Translations under genes and position numbers: made by a program
Shown: piece by piece, positions 24,046 to 37,700 of the stretch
Layout of the letters: each line of letters starts with the position of its first letter
How positions within the stretch are numbered: the stretch's first letter is position 1
Notes under the pieces: model-generated
What the model saw: the letters and a program-made list of their open reading frames with translations, nothing else
The model's database searches: none
Told to the model about the DNA's origin: nothing
Origin: Sinohyriopsis cumingii
Lineage: Eukaryota > Mollusca > Bivalvia > Unionida > Unionidae
Direction: 5' to 3'
Assembly: GCA_028554795.2 (NCBI GenBank)
Contig: CM068835.1
Coordinates: 29,452,311 to 29,516,310, forward strand
DNA length: 64,000 nucleotides

Positions 24046-24462
24046 CCCTATTAAAATTTGAAAGAAAAAAGCAAATAGAACTGGCAGTAAAATGCTGAAT
24101 TCATTAAATTCTTATTAAGAGATTATTGTTCAAGGCACAAAATAGGACTTTACAATGTTCACTGGCCTGCTTCCTTTTAATCACTGTCCCACAAATCTTG
24201 TACCTTGAGTACAGGGGCTCACAGAATGTTAGGTCTGAGCCATCATATACTTAAATTAGGTAGCCCATTGGACTACTACATGATTATGGATTGTCATATT
24301 TCATACAACATAACTAAAATTATTTTACAATGGGAATAACAAGGCTCATAACAAGGCCAGTGGGAGGTCTTTAGTTAACTGATTCCTAGCAAAAGCACCT
24401 TTTCTGGGCTACTGAATTTAAATGTAATCTGGGCTACTAGGTTCTTTTCCTGGTAGCCCAAT

Positions 24463-24536
<74 letters not shown>

Positions 24537-25540
24537 AGACCCTACATTTATGCAAAACAAGTAACAATAAAGCATTTATACACTTATACACATTCCTAAC
24601 ACCTCTTAAGAGAACAGTATTGGTAAATTCTGTTACATTAAATTCTCTGGAGGAAAGTACAAAATTTAAATGTCAGGACAGTAAATGCTATGTGTAAATC
24701 ATGGACCATTTTTGAAGAAGTTCCTAACACTTTGGTTGTCATGGATGCTATTACAGTTATATGATTAACAGTTTCCAGGAAATCCCAACAGTAATCCCTT
24801 ACAAGCATTATAATGAAATACAGCCACATCTATTACAATGTTGATGCTAATAAACAGGAAGTGGTACTAATTACGTTCCCACTCAAGAAAATCCCATAGA
24901 CCTGTATATAGCAAATTTTAATTTATTTAAAAGTTTTACATTTAACATAATATAGCCCAATTTCACTGCAATCACTCATGTATTGTAGGAAACTGCAACC
25001 ATTACTTAAAAGTGGAAATCTGTTGCAGTTATATAAACAATTTTTGCTAGCCATTAAAGATATACTGTAAGATTTGTAAACATTAAGTCCACATAAGCCT
25101 CCATTATGAGAGGTTATGTAAAATATTATCACATGCAATCAAAAAACGGCAACTGCCAAACATATTTAAATTTGTAGCATAAGTTTACTGTAGAATAAGT
25201 TATTGAATATACTGAACAATTGTTGTGTAATTCATGCTAATCTCATAATTTCTTTACCTTGTCCATAAAATGTCAAGTACTAAAAAAGTGTATGACCATT
25301 TACTGTATGCATTTCCAACTGCCTGACAGAAAACGACACATAACAGCGAAGGAGGCAAAAATGTTATCAAAAGAAACAATCATACCACATTTAAGGTAGA
25401 TGAGGTTCTCAATGTGAATCAATAAAGATATTTAAAATATCATTAAGAATGTGTCTAAACAAATTGTATCAAAATAATGTTATCACAAATCAGAGACATT
25501 AAAAATCTATGTGACAGATAATCTGTGAGTAATTTCTTCT
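24046..25540. other. 3' flank of the GH3 gene, no separate gene seen
   Basis: Lies downstream of the minus-strand GH3 stop. It holds a TA microsatellite (24466-24532). A minus-strand AATAAA (plus TTTATT at about 24919) is a possible polyadenylation signal about 700 bp after the stop. Nothing else was recognised. Confidence 0.4.
24466..24532. repeat. TA microsatellite
   Basis: About 33 TA dinucleotides after a short TATA-rich lead. Confidence 0.95.
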
Positions 25541-25616
25541 GAAATATTCCTAGAACTAATGTCCATGTTATTTGTATTCTCATTCTAACACACTGGATGG
25601 AACCTTCCTCTGTTGA
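25540..25616 (-). pseudogene. Partial tandem copy of the last GH3 exon
   Basis: Directly after the GH3 stop, the minus strand repeats about 75 bp of that exon: AGAGGAAGGTTCCATCCAGT, then a diverged TTAGAATGAGAATACAAATA and TTCTAGGAATATTT. The offset to the parent segment is 79 bp. The copy carries an in-frame TGA early on, so it adds no coding sequence. Confidence 0.8.
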
Positions 25617-25732
25617 TTAAAATCTCCCTAGAATTCTTGTCCCTGTTATTTGGAACTCTCCTTCTAAGACACTGGATGGAACCTTCCTCTGCTGATCTGG
25701 CTGCTGGCCTCCTACATATAGTTTCATCTTTC
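25617..25732 (-). CDS. GH3 gene, last exon (end of Fn3-like domain)
   Basis: The acceptor TTCTGCAG precedes the exon. Its first two bases complete the split codon from 28581. It encodes KMKLYVGGQQPDQQRKVPSS, then VLEGEFQITG and a short tail ending GRF, with TAA at 25619-25617. The VGGQQP segment is the typical last strand of animal GH3 xylosidase-like proteins. The sequence around the stop is the start of a tandem copy of this same exon, so the present C-terminal residues may be younger than the rest. Confidence 0.88.
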
Positions 25733-28700
25733 CTGCAGAATATATGATTCAAAGCTGAATTAGCATCCTATACCAAGTGCCAGAAGGTATATCATTGAAA
25801 TGCCCAGGGCTTACAACTCTTTTAATTGTTTCAAGAAGGTATATGAATGAAATGACTGGGCTTTCTGACCATAATACCTTAAAGGTACAACCACTACCTC
25901 CCAATCCAAACCTCGAAGGGAGTTCAACATTGTCTGGCCACATATGTAGGAGTCAGACAGTGATCTCCCCTTGATATAGAGACTTGCACTAAATACAATG
26001 TGTAATTTAGTTACTAATTAAGTGGAATGAATACTCTCCTGATAGGATTTAATTTATGGGAGGCTGTATCTGTATTATGACTAGTCAGACATTATTAAAA
26101 TAAAACAAACAGAAACATATTTTGTTTCATATATTGGTTTCTTCTTCAAATCTGTTACCCAATCATAATACCTGAGGTGAATGGGGAAGAGATTGCGGAA
26201 ATTGTATCCCCTTACCCAAGAGAGACCGACTCCAGTCCCCTAAGGTGTGTGAGTCTGCACTTGATTGAAATGACCTGGAGTATTAGGGAGAAGGGAAAAA
26301 AATGCACAGATGCAGCAAAACTTGTATTACTATATGCATGAGAAGCTGCCAAACAAAGCAGGACAGTAATGTGTTGCGCTACAGCATTAGGTCACAGCAG
26401 ATCTAGCTGAACCTTTTGGTAAGTAAGACCTCTGAGGTAAAACATGAAGAAAGTTGACCTGACCTCCATCCCACAGCTTGCATAATGTCAGCTAGGGAAC
26501 AAGTTGGAAAGAGGTTTTGCCACAAAAGGCTGAATACCCCAAGAGCAGGAGCCTGTTCATGGCAAATGAAAGCACAGGCTGTCATGCAAGATACAGACCC
26601 ATCCTGATCGAACTGTAGATAGTCTGGGTCGACAGATAAGGCATGTACTTCACTGATTCTGCTTGTTTTAGCTTGGACAGATAAGAAACAGGTCTTATAC
26701 AAGAGGTGAACCAACAATACTCTTGATAGTGGTTAAAACAGTGCCTTATTTAACCATGTTAAAACCAATGATAGTTCCACTTTGGGCACAGGGCCAATGC
26801 CTACAGGAATGTCTATCAGAATTGACCAGATGATCAGAGACATCTTTATTTTGTCCTATATCCTCTCTTCTGTGGTGACACAGTGTGTCAGAGATTGAGG
26901 AATGGTAAAAGTTTATCATAAAGGGAACTAATGTTTTCACTTTGAAGAGCCATGGTAAAAAGTGAGCTATTTGAGATTGGTGACTTAAACCGAGTAATGT
27001 GTTCTTCCTCACACCACTGAGAAAATTCTCCATTTCCCTTAAGATACTTTCTTAGTGGTTGGCTTCCTTGCACAAGTGATTCTCTCCACCACTTGTTGTG
27101 TGAACTGATTGTTCTTGAGGGCTTGTTCAATATGATCAAGACATGCAAGTTGAACAGATCTTAGTTCGGATGAATTTCCTGCCATTAAGGGTTGTTTGAG
27201 AAAATTATGAAATATTACTATTTTCCCTGGAATTTCTACTGTCAGGTTTCTCAAGATATTTATCCATTGAGCTATGGAACCAGAGGTGTTGGTGGGTAAG
27301 CATCAGAACCCAAAAGATCAAGCCAATACACACAGTACGGATGCCTTAGTCTGTCTTTTAGCCAACACATACATTAAGGATGCCTTGCTGTCTTTTAGCC
27401 AAGACATACAGTAAGGTTGCCTTGTTCTGTATTTTAGCCAACACATACAGTATGGATGCCTTGTTCTGTCTTTTAGCCAACATATACAGTAAGGACGCCT
27501 TGCTCTGTCTTGTAGCCAACACATGCAGTAAGGATGCTTTGCTATCTTTAAGGTAACACATACAATACAGATGCATTGCTCTGTCTTTTAGCCAACACAT
27601 ACAGTATGGATGCCTCATTCTGTCTTTCAACCAACACTTACTGTAAGTATGCCTGGCTCTGTCTATAACCTAAAATATACAGTATGAATGCCTTGCTCTG
27701 TCTATTAGCCAACATGTACAGCAAAAATGCCTTGCTCTTTTAGCCAACACACAGTCAGGATGCCTTAGTGTCTTTTAGGCAACACATACAGTAAGGATGC
27801 CATGTCCAGTCTTTTAGCCAACACATATATTAAGGATGCCTACTCTATCTTTTAGCCAACACATACAGTATGGGTGCCTTGTTTTTTCTTTTAGCTAACA
27901 CATATGGTAAGTTTGCTTTGCTCTGTCTTGTAGAAAACACATGCAGTAAGGATGCCTTGATCTTTCTTTTAGGTAACACATATGGTAAGATTGCCTTGCT
28001 CTTCTTGTAGCCAACACATACAGCAAGGATGCCTTGACCTTTCTTTTAGCTAACACATATCGTAAGATTGCCTTGCTCTGTCTTGTAGCCAACACATGCA
28101 GTAAAGTTGCCTCATATAACTTATTCCTAAAAACAACTCGCCACCTAATTGGTTATACCTTCTAGGATTGGTGTCTCCACCTAGTGAATACAATGACATT
28201 GTGAAACAAGCCTAGTCATGCAACAAATTCATGAGTGCCAGTCAACACAACCAGTCATTAGAGGAGACAACTAACAAGAAAGTTAACTGTGGCTCATGTG
28301 GACACAAGAGCTGAAACACCCTACCATCCACAGATTGTGGGTCATTTTTCCCATCCCCCAACCCCAAGTGAATGAAGTGACTTAGTGACATGCATTGTGT
28401 GTCTCTTTCCCACGCCCAAATCCCAAGTGATTGAAGTGACTCATTGCTGTGGATACTGTGTCTTTCTTACCACCCACCATATTCCAAGTGATTAAAGTGA
28501 TTCAATAATGTCAACTATATTTCTCTTTCATACTCCCAAATCCCAAGTCAAAAGTGACTCAGTGACATTTTAAGACTCACCCGCTTCTACAACAAATCCA
28601 TTAGCATCTGTCCATACAGCCATGCTGTCAGGGGAGATAACAAACTGGAAATTAATTGTGGCTCCTTTGGACACCGAAAACCTGTCAAACCACACCAGCT

Positions 28701-31700
28701 GTAGCTGAGGCATTTCTTCTTTTGTGTCAAGCCATTTGATGTATACCTGGACCACCTGAAATATATAATAATAAAGAATACTTCATTTAACAGGCTCATG
28801 CAGAGTAACAGTAATATCACCAGTACAACTACTGTGTTGGAAGGCCCTATTCCTAGTTCTGGTCCATGCAAGTGTCGGTGATTGCTAGTGAGTCCTGGTA
28901 CATGCAAGAGTACATGCAAGAGTCAGTGATTGCTATTGAGTCCTGGTACATGCAAGAGTCAGTGAATGCTAATGAGTCCAAGTACATGCAAGAGCCAGTG
29001 ATTGCTAGTGAGTCCTGGTATGTGCAAGAGTCAGTGATTGCTAGCAAGTTCTGGTACATGCAAGAGTCAGTGATTGCTAGTGAGTCCTGGTACATGCAAG
29101 AGTCAGTGAATGCTAGTGAGTCCTGGTACATGCAAGAACCAGTGATTGCTAGTAAGTCCTGGTATGTGCAAGAGTCAGTCATTGCTAGCAAGTTCTGGTA
29201 CATGCAAGAGTCAGTGATTGCTAGTGAGTCATGGTAAATGCAAGAGCCAGTGATTGCTAGTGAGTCCTGGTACATGCAAGAGTCAGTGATTGCTAGCAAG
29301 TTCTGGTACATGCACGAGTCAGTGAATGCTAGTGAGTCCTGGTACATGCAAGAGCCAGTGATTGCTAGTGAGTCCTGGTACATGCAAGAGTCAGTGATTG
29401 CTAACAAGTTCTGGTACATGCAAGAGTCAGTGAATGCTAGCAAGTTCTGGTACATGCAAGAGTCAGTGACTGCTAGTGAGTCCTGGTACATGCAAGAGTC
29501 AGTGATTGCTAGCAAGTTCTGGTACATGCAAGAGTCAGTGAATGCTAGTGAGTCCTGGTACATGCAAGAGCCAGTGATTGCTAGTGAGTCCTGGTACATG
29601 CAAGAGTCAGTGATTGCTAGCAAGTTCTGGTACATGCAAGAGTCAGTGAATGCTAGTGAGTCCTGGTACATGCAAGAGTCAGTGATTGCTAGCAAGTTCT
29701 GGTACATGCAAGAGTCAGTGATTGCTAGCAAGTTCTGGTACATGCAAGAGTCAGTGAATGCTAGTGAGTCCTGGTACATGCAAGAGCCAGTGATTGCTAG
29801 TGAGTCCTGGTACATGCAAGAGTCAGTGATTGCTAGCAAGTTCTGGTACATGCAAGAGTCAGTGAATGTTAGCAAGTTCTGGTACATGCAAGAGTCAGTG
29901 ACTGCTAATGAGTCCTGGTACATGCAAGAATCAGTGACTGCTAGTGAGTCCTGGCACATGCAAGAGTCAGTGATTGCTAGTGAGTCATGGTAAATGCATA
30001 CTAATTGTTCATAATTTCCACATCAGAAGTTATCATTATCCTTTCTTAGAAGCCAGATTTTACTGGGTGTAAGTTATTATCGCTACCCACCCCTAGAAGT
30101 CAGACTTTACACAGCATAAAAAGACATATAACAGTTTACAAAATTACATTCTTTTCTATGATATCAAAGTAGAGGTACCATAATGAGTTGAAAAAAGCAC
30201 ATAATCATCTCACTTCTTTTAATTTTTTTAAATCACCATTCTTAAATACTGCTTCAGAAGCTATTATCATTGTACCCACTAGAAACCAGATTTGACTGAT
30301 GAAAGTCATGGGCTTTGAGTAACCCTGGAGCAAAAGTCAGCAGTACATGTATTGTTCATACCTCAATAATTACTGATTAGTTGTTACAGATAACGTATCA
30401 CATGAAAAGCATGCTGCATGATTTCCATTCATCTGACTCGTATACGATGAACCATAGTCATTAATATGTAAAATTTACCAGTGATAATGGTTTCCTTTGC
30501 TTTTAAAATTTTGTATTGGTCACATCATAAAAATTAAATGAGTGCTAAGTGCCTTTCCAGAGAACAAACTGAGGCAGATAACAAAGGCTGGCCAGGGTAT
30601 GTATTGAACCCAGGACCATAGAATTACAAGTCTGATGTTCTACCAACTTAGCTACCATGGTTCCCTTCTGAATGAATAAACATATCTATTCCTCCTTCCA
30701 AATGCTTTCCAGTGAATAAATAGTTATTCCTATTTCCAACTGTATTGGTCAGAAAGAACTTTCTAAGTAGTCTTGGATGTATATTGCATTGAAGAATATT
30801 TAAACTATCAAATGTAGGTAACTGTGACCTTTGTTTGTGAGGGTTGAGTACTAACAGATATGCATCCAATTATCAAAAGCAGAAACAATTTAACAAAATC
30901 AATGAAGCATGAAAAATGTCAGAGACTTCTTTTACAATAAGAAAATAAAACTTGTCAAGAAGCATCCACTTACTAGGTTTCATGATTCTAGCTCAGATAG
31001 TATTCATGCATAAAGCATACCAACACTCGTGCAGCTATGAACTAAATTCAAAACCTTAACCAAAGCCAGTATAATAAGATGAAATCTAGATCATAATTGC
31101 TTCTTTACATGTGGTAGTAACAGAGATGCATATAATCATCAATTTAATGATTATGCTCCAGAAATGATTACTAAGCACAAAATACAACTCAACTCAGTGA
31201 AGATAAAATATGAGTCATAATAACCTATAAATGAAATGAAGGTGTAGTAATCAAGAATATGCATCTCTTGACCATCTTTTGTGATTCTAATTAGAATAGT
31301 ATGTACATAGCATGCAAAAAACCTGTATTGTCCTAAGTTAAATGCAAAAACTTAACCTAAGCCAGTATAATGCAAAATGTAGGTCAAAATGACCATTTCT
31401 ATATGGGCGTTGTACTGAGATGTGTACAATTTAGTTTAATGATTCAAGCATAAACAGAAGAAGAAAACAAACAATTCAAGCAAAGTCAATTAGCATGAAA
31501 TACAAGTGACAGTACTTTAACATAAGGGTGTAGTACTCCTCCAGATGCATCCTCTCACCAAGTTTCATGATTACAATTATAACTGTACTATATTGGGGGT
31601 AAAAAAACATACATGATCATCAGCTAAATGCAAATTTCTTAGCCAAAGACAAGTAGAACATGAAATGTCGGTTACAGTGGCTTTTCTTTGTTGTAAGGGT

Positions 31701-34700
31701 GTGGTAATAACAGAAATGAGTACAATCATCTATTTTATTCTGGCATTAACAGTTCCTGATAATGAACCCAATCCAGATAAATATGAGTCACAGTGACCCT
31801 CTTTTGAGATCCGGGTTTTAGTAATCATCAAGATGTATCCATTCACCAAGTTCACGTTTTGGCATTTCTTGGCTACCATCAGTCTCTAGAAGACAGCAGG
31901 ATATGGGAATATATTTCCAGCAGTAGTAGCATTAGTGTTCATAGCATTAAAAGTATTATGAATTTTTACTTTATTGTGGGGTATGATATTTTTGGGGAAC
32001 CATAAATTTAAAAGATTCAACATATAGCCTTTACTGTACTGATTTACTATTAAGTGCTAATACATACATACATACATACTACATACACACACACACACAC
32101 ATACATACATATAATGACTCAACCAACAATGAGCCTTCTGTGGAAACAATAACTTTCCAAATCTATGATTCAGTGGAAACGAAAAATTCCCCATTCCCTG
32201 AATCTGTGGAACCAATAACAAAACTTACCCAATCCATGAATTTAAATAAGAACAAAAATATTTTTTCTGTTAATAAATTCACTGAATTATGTCATTATTC
32301 ACAATGCAAGTCATACTGCGTACATCAAAGTGCAATTACTAAGTGGGACACACTGCCCTATGCAAGATGGTTTTTCCCACATCCATTTCTGAATAAAGTG
32401 GTCAAGCCAATCAATTTGTACACATACGGTTCTGGGTTCATCCCTAGGGCATAAATACATCATGCAATATACTAATGGTTATCCATGATGTCCATGCCTG
32501 TCTATGTACTCAAGTTTATTCCACCACAAACACAACATCATTACATCACATTTACAAATTGTTAACACTCATCTATAAACTTAAGTAATAATTATTTTAA
32601 CTTCAAATTAGATATAACATGGATACCTCGTCCCCATCATATTGTCCTGTGTTTGTAACCTGCGCCTGAACAGTCAGTGGATCCCCAGCCCTGATCTGTG
32701 ACACGAAGGTCAGATTGGAGTACTGGAATGTTGTGTAGGACAATCCATATCCAAATGGATAGAGTGGATTCCCTGTGAAATATCTGTAGGTTCTTTCTTT
32801 CATGGAGTAGTCTGTCATTACAGGAATCTATAAAAAGGAAAAGCAAGACATAAGTATATCTTACTGTTAGGGTACAAAAATTATTAGATCCATGATTCAA
32901 TCAGTCCTATCTGTATTAGACTAAACTGTATTCATTAAGACTGGGGATAAACTAAATATATTTGTCAAAAATATGGGGTGGTCTTATTATCAAGTAAATG
33001 CTGTCAAACCTGTCCCTAATGGTCAACTTTATTCACCAGTCATCTTTTAACAATGGCCATTCCGAATTTCCTGTATAAATGTCCTGTATGTAATGGTCAC
33101 TTGCCTTCTGCAGTCGCAGACAGATATTTTCTAACTAAGCATTGGTTTCCCCAAGCCATACACAGCCACTAGTAAGTATCTACAGTATTGCTCAGTCAAT
33201 GCAAACTAATATTTTCCTTCATGAGGAAGGCGTTGCTTAGATAAAAGAATATCATGTGAATTGATGTGCAAACATTTTTTTTTAGCTAACTTGTATTCAC
33301 AGTACTCCAGTCATGTCGACATAGTAATTCAAAGGTGTAAAGGCATGAAAGTCTGTTTTTTTCATTAACGTAGAGGGCTGAAGCAATTTGTTTACTGGAT
33401 GGCGTGAAAAGCAATTGAGTAATTGCAGCAGAAATGGAAGTCTCCCTTTTGTGCCAGTGTGACAGGTATAGTTGGATATCTTCATCTATTTGCCTGGGAT
33501 TTAAACCTATCTCTGAAGAAAAAAATTAATCTTGGTGAAAAGATATGAGTAACATCCACTATTCATTAGGGGCTGGGGTCATTAAGCATTTATAATTTGT
33601 CTAAGATGCCAGCTGAAGGTTAGGTTCATGGGTCACAAAGAATAACCAAATATGTCTTCTTTTGATTTCCAATTCATCACAGGCTTCTCATATAAGCCAA
33701 ATGTCTTTTAATCTTGGCTAGTTGAGCAACTGGCTTATCCAGATACCATTTTTTTAAATGTGAACAGCTGTTTCTAAGCCCAACTTGTATAAACTGATCA
33801 AGCACTTAGTCAGTCCTATGTTTCAGTTATATGTAGGTTGTTAAGCAGTAGAGATGTTTCAATGGTGGACAAAACAAAGATCAGTGATTATTTAAAGTCA
33901 GTGATGATTTAACTTACATGATGGATTGAAGTGAGCAGGATACAGTACCATATACTCTCACATATATGCTGAATAATTTAAGGGAAAAAAAGCAAGGAAG
34001 AAGTGGGGAGGTCGGCTTATATGTGGGTCAGTGTCTAAACTTTACAGTTGTTAAGTCTTTTTGCTGACTACTATAATGGCTGTAAATCTTGGGCCTTGAA
34101 AAAATAATTTTTTCTGTGTCCTAAGACTTATGTGCATGTAAAGAAAAAAAATCATTTTCTGTGTCCGGAAACTTATTAAACTGTCATAAAGTACTATGAT
34201 TTTGTTATTATTTTGCATGTGCATATTTTCTTATTTCTCCAACATGAAATCAAATAAAGGCAAATACAGACTTCATAATTCACAGGTCACTTGAGTTTAC
34301 TGGTGAGACTAGACTGAACTATAATGTATAGTACTTACACAGTGCAAATCATGCATAGCATCACTTAAATCCTTATTTATTCCCACACGTATTAGATGCA
34401 GATTTTGCTTTATTCATTGTTTCAACCAAATTGCACTTTTCCAGATAACATTTCAGCTAGTCCCTAATAGCTGTTTCATTACACTGAATCATGCGCTCAT
34501 GAGTTACTCATTTTCAATGATACAGGTGATCCTACAAACTGAGGTAATATTTATGAAAAAGTACACACATTTAATTGTACAAGGCACATGACCAGCATAA
34601 CTGTTACACGTTCACAAAGAGTGGTAATAATAATGCTAAAATTCTCATCACTGATCAACTAAGATGATCCTCAGTCTTTGAAGTTTTGTGTTTTGGCTGA

Positions 34701-37700
34701 ACAACATCACAACTTTCCACACAATGCAAAGCTTGATGTTTCGGTGTCTCCTTTGTTGATAATTGACAGATCTGTCTTTTGTTTTCTGACAGCAATACAG
34801 GCCAGTTATTCAATAAAACCCTGAAACTGGCTTGTGTAAAGAGGGAATTTTTACTGGCAACTATACCAGTACATTGATGTGTAATGCATTTCATTCCATA
34901 ATACAAGCATGATTACCGTAGTTTTGTAAAAGAGGGTGTAAGGCATACCTGTCAACTTTGCAGAAGCCAAGTAGGGAGACTGAATGAAAAATAGGGAGAT
35001 TGGGAACTAAAATCGGGAAGTTTCTTGAGGCACTTTTTAAGCCTTGTTTTCACTAAATATTGACCAATCTTCTTGGTCAATTTTGTGTGAAATTCGCAAA
35101 GAACTCACAGTTTCTCCCTGTGACGTACCCTATTTTCATATCCTGGTCAGCTGTGGCCAAACTGTACAATAGCTAAAAGGTTAGTTTAAAATAAACAAGA
35201 AAGAAAGCCAGCACAACTAATTAAAAGTTAATTCTTATCGAGGCAACTTTTTTGTGAAAACGACTGGCCCTCCATCATAATTCAAAGAAACTATGTTCTG
35301 CACCACTCTGTGTAATGCAAGCACCAGCAATTGATGGCAAATAAAGGATGTTCAATTTCTTTGAACTAAAGGGACCTAAATACGCAGACCCTGGTACTGT
35401 ACATGTGGCAACTATTTTTCCCTCATATATCCGACCTTATTTTTTTATTGTCAACCCACAAGGCATTCAGTATTGTTTATTATAAAACATGTATTCTGAA
35501 TTAGTTTTTTGAAGAGACTGTGTGGTTATGTATTTTCATTCCTTCTTTTAATTTAACGATGGTAATTAACGTTTGTATATATGGTATAAAAATGCAAGAT
35601 GATCACTCGTGTAAGTTTCTTTGGTGGGAATGGAGCTATAGCATATGGAGTTACAGCATTTATAGTGATCTTTCTTAGGAATGAAACTAATTGATGAAAA
35701 TTTTATTGTTGTGGTTTATTTTGTTCTGGTTTATTTTCTGATTTTTGTATTGTTGTAGAGATATAGAAAAAATTATAAATATACGTGAATAATGTTTAAA
35801 TTTAACATTCTATTAAGTGAAGAAGCAAATTCTTTCTAGTGCAGTAATTATTTCGTCACAACAATATTCCCAGGTGATACAACAGAACATGACATCCATG
35901 GATTACATATATATTTTATGTAGGACTTTATATAATTTTTTATGATAAATGAAAATTGAAGACAATGTAATATTCGGGAGTTCTCTGCAATATGAGGCAT
36001 GTATTGACCCAAAAGATTAGGATGGGGGGGGGCTTGAGAGTTTACACGTCCTTTACATCAAAGCAACCTACAACTCAGCTTTTACAGTATTAGTGTAATG
36101 TTTGAAGTATTATTTCTGAAACTCCATTATTGTATTTTTGAGACATCATTAAAGTTTAGTGCAGTGGTGCCCATTATTTGACCCTAAGGGATGTACTTCA
36201 TTCAGTTGAATGTACTTAATCCAGTGGGGGCCCCGAGTGGCCGAGTGGTCTAAAGCGCTCTCCGTTACGGATCACTGCCATTTCATCTCTGCGTGGGTTC
36301 GAGTCTTGGATTCGGCCAATGTGGGTATGTGAGAAAGCTTGCCAGTAGTTTCTTGTGGGTCGGTGGTTCTTTCCAGAGTTTTCCAGGTTCTTCCTACACC
36401 ATTAATACTGGCCGCCATGTATAGCGTATCTTGTGCTGAAAAATGGCATTAAACCACACAACAACAACAACTTAATTCAATCCTACAATGTACATGCAGT
36501 GGCGCCATTATGTAAATATGCTCAGCAGCCTAATTCTCAGAGTTGAATCAAATCATACTGTGGTTTGTTGTGTTGTCATACTTATTTTAATGAGTTAGGT
36601 ATTTACAACTTCACGGCAAAATAAAAACATAACTACTGGTGCAGTGATATAAAATGTCCAATGCAATAACGCATAAACCAACAATAACTGAGTCAAAAGA
36701 AAGAGGTAGTATTACAACCCACGAATGCTCAATTCTTGTCATCATTCGATCAAGTTATACACAAATTTGAATTAGGCAGAAACAATAAGAAAACAGAAAA
36801 TTAAATAAATTACTTTTCAAGCAAGTTTATACCATTTCTTTTTAATAATCACACGTGCCAACCCTGAGAGAAGTAAACATGTAGTTTGTATTAAAATAAG
36901 TTTGCCTAAATAAATGTGTTTAGAACTTACCATGTGCATCCTGTGATGTCTCAGAGTTGTGGGTCAGCTTATACGTGGGTCTTGCACTTTTTTGTGTTTA
37001 TACCTATTCAGTTGGGAGGACGCGTTATGTGCAAATGGGTTTATATGCAATTATATACGGTAATTATGTGTGGAACATAAATTTAAAAAAGAACATATGT
37101 GCATATTTTATGATTTTGTTGTAAAGTAAACATAAAACATTCTTGATAACAATAATAATAATAATAATAATAATATTCTGGGAATGGCATTTGTTCACAC
37201 ACCAATCTTAGAAGGTCAACATGTGTACATAGGTCACCTATGCAAAAATGTTACCTTGGCCTTTTCCCATAGGTGGCCACTATTCACAAGTTTGACTGTA
37301 TATCCTTATTAAATACTTGCCAAAAAGAAACCGTAACAAATTGTGAGGAGGGTAAACTTACTACTAGGCATGAGCATATCACCTGATAAATAGGGCATTT
37401 AATTCCTACAAGCATTTTTATTTTCCTGTAGCATATGATAACCAAGTAGATTTCCATCCTACAATTCCCCTTACAGTAAATCAGCCAAAAATAACATAAC
37501 ACTCCATTATTTATGTCCCAGGCCTGTATTAATGCCCAAGACCTCTATTTTCAGTTTAACTTGATGAACAGTACTTGAATTAAACATCAAAAGCACCTTT
37601 TCACAATATTTGCTTTAGGAGTAAACTTTTATCTGATGTTCTAGAAGGGTTCCCACAAATTAAAATTTCCTGACCAATGGCACATTTTCCCTGACAACAC

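Larger units (their letters stand above)
30000..32626. other. GH3 intron remainder: old repeats, no exon
   Basis: Beyond the minisatellite this intron holds a tRNA-like SINE piece (30570-30665), a degenerate 297-bp tandem repeat (30955-31860) and a CATA/CA microsatellite. No further exon is needed because phases match across the intron. Confidence 0.6.

Noticed and set aside
28853..29993. Open frames of 368 and 251 codons on opposite strands
   Set aside because: Products of the 36-bp minisatellite inside a GH3 intron.
30570..30665. tRNA-Thr gene
   Set aside because: Stem mismatches and no matching acceptor stem; treated as a SINE head.
32140..32454. Plus-strand 104-codon frame
   Set aside because: Partly made of a degenerate 45-bp repeat, antisense within a GH3 intron, with no similarity recognised.
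33297..33485. Minus-strand 62-codon frame with protein-like look
   Set aside because: Two frames are open over the same stretch and neither shows a known motif; it could be a transposon scrap but is not supportable.
34940..35120. Possible MITE end with ATACCTGTCAACT, also seen near 45860
   Set aside because: Only one end was found in each place and no target duplication could be set.
36226..36320. tRNA gene (Leu/Ser-like)
   Set aside because: Boxes A and B are present, but acceptor and anticodon stems do not pair and the sequence continues into a SINE body with a CAA tail.
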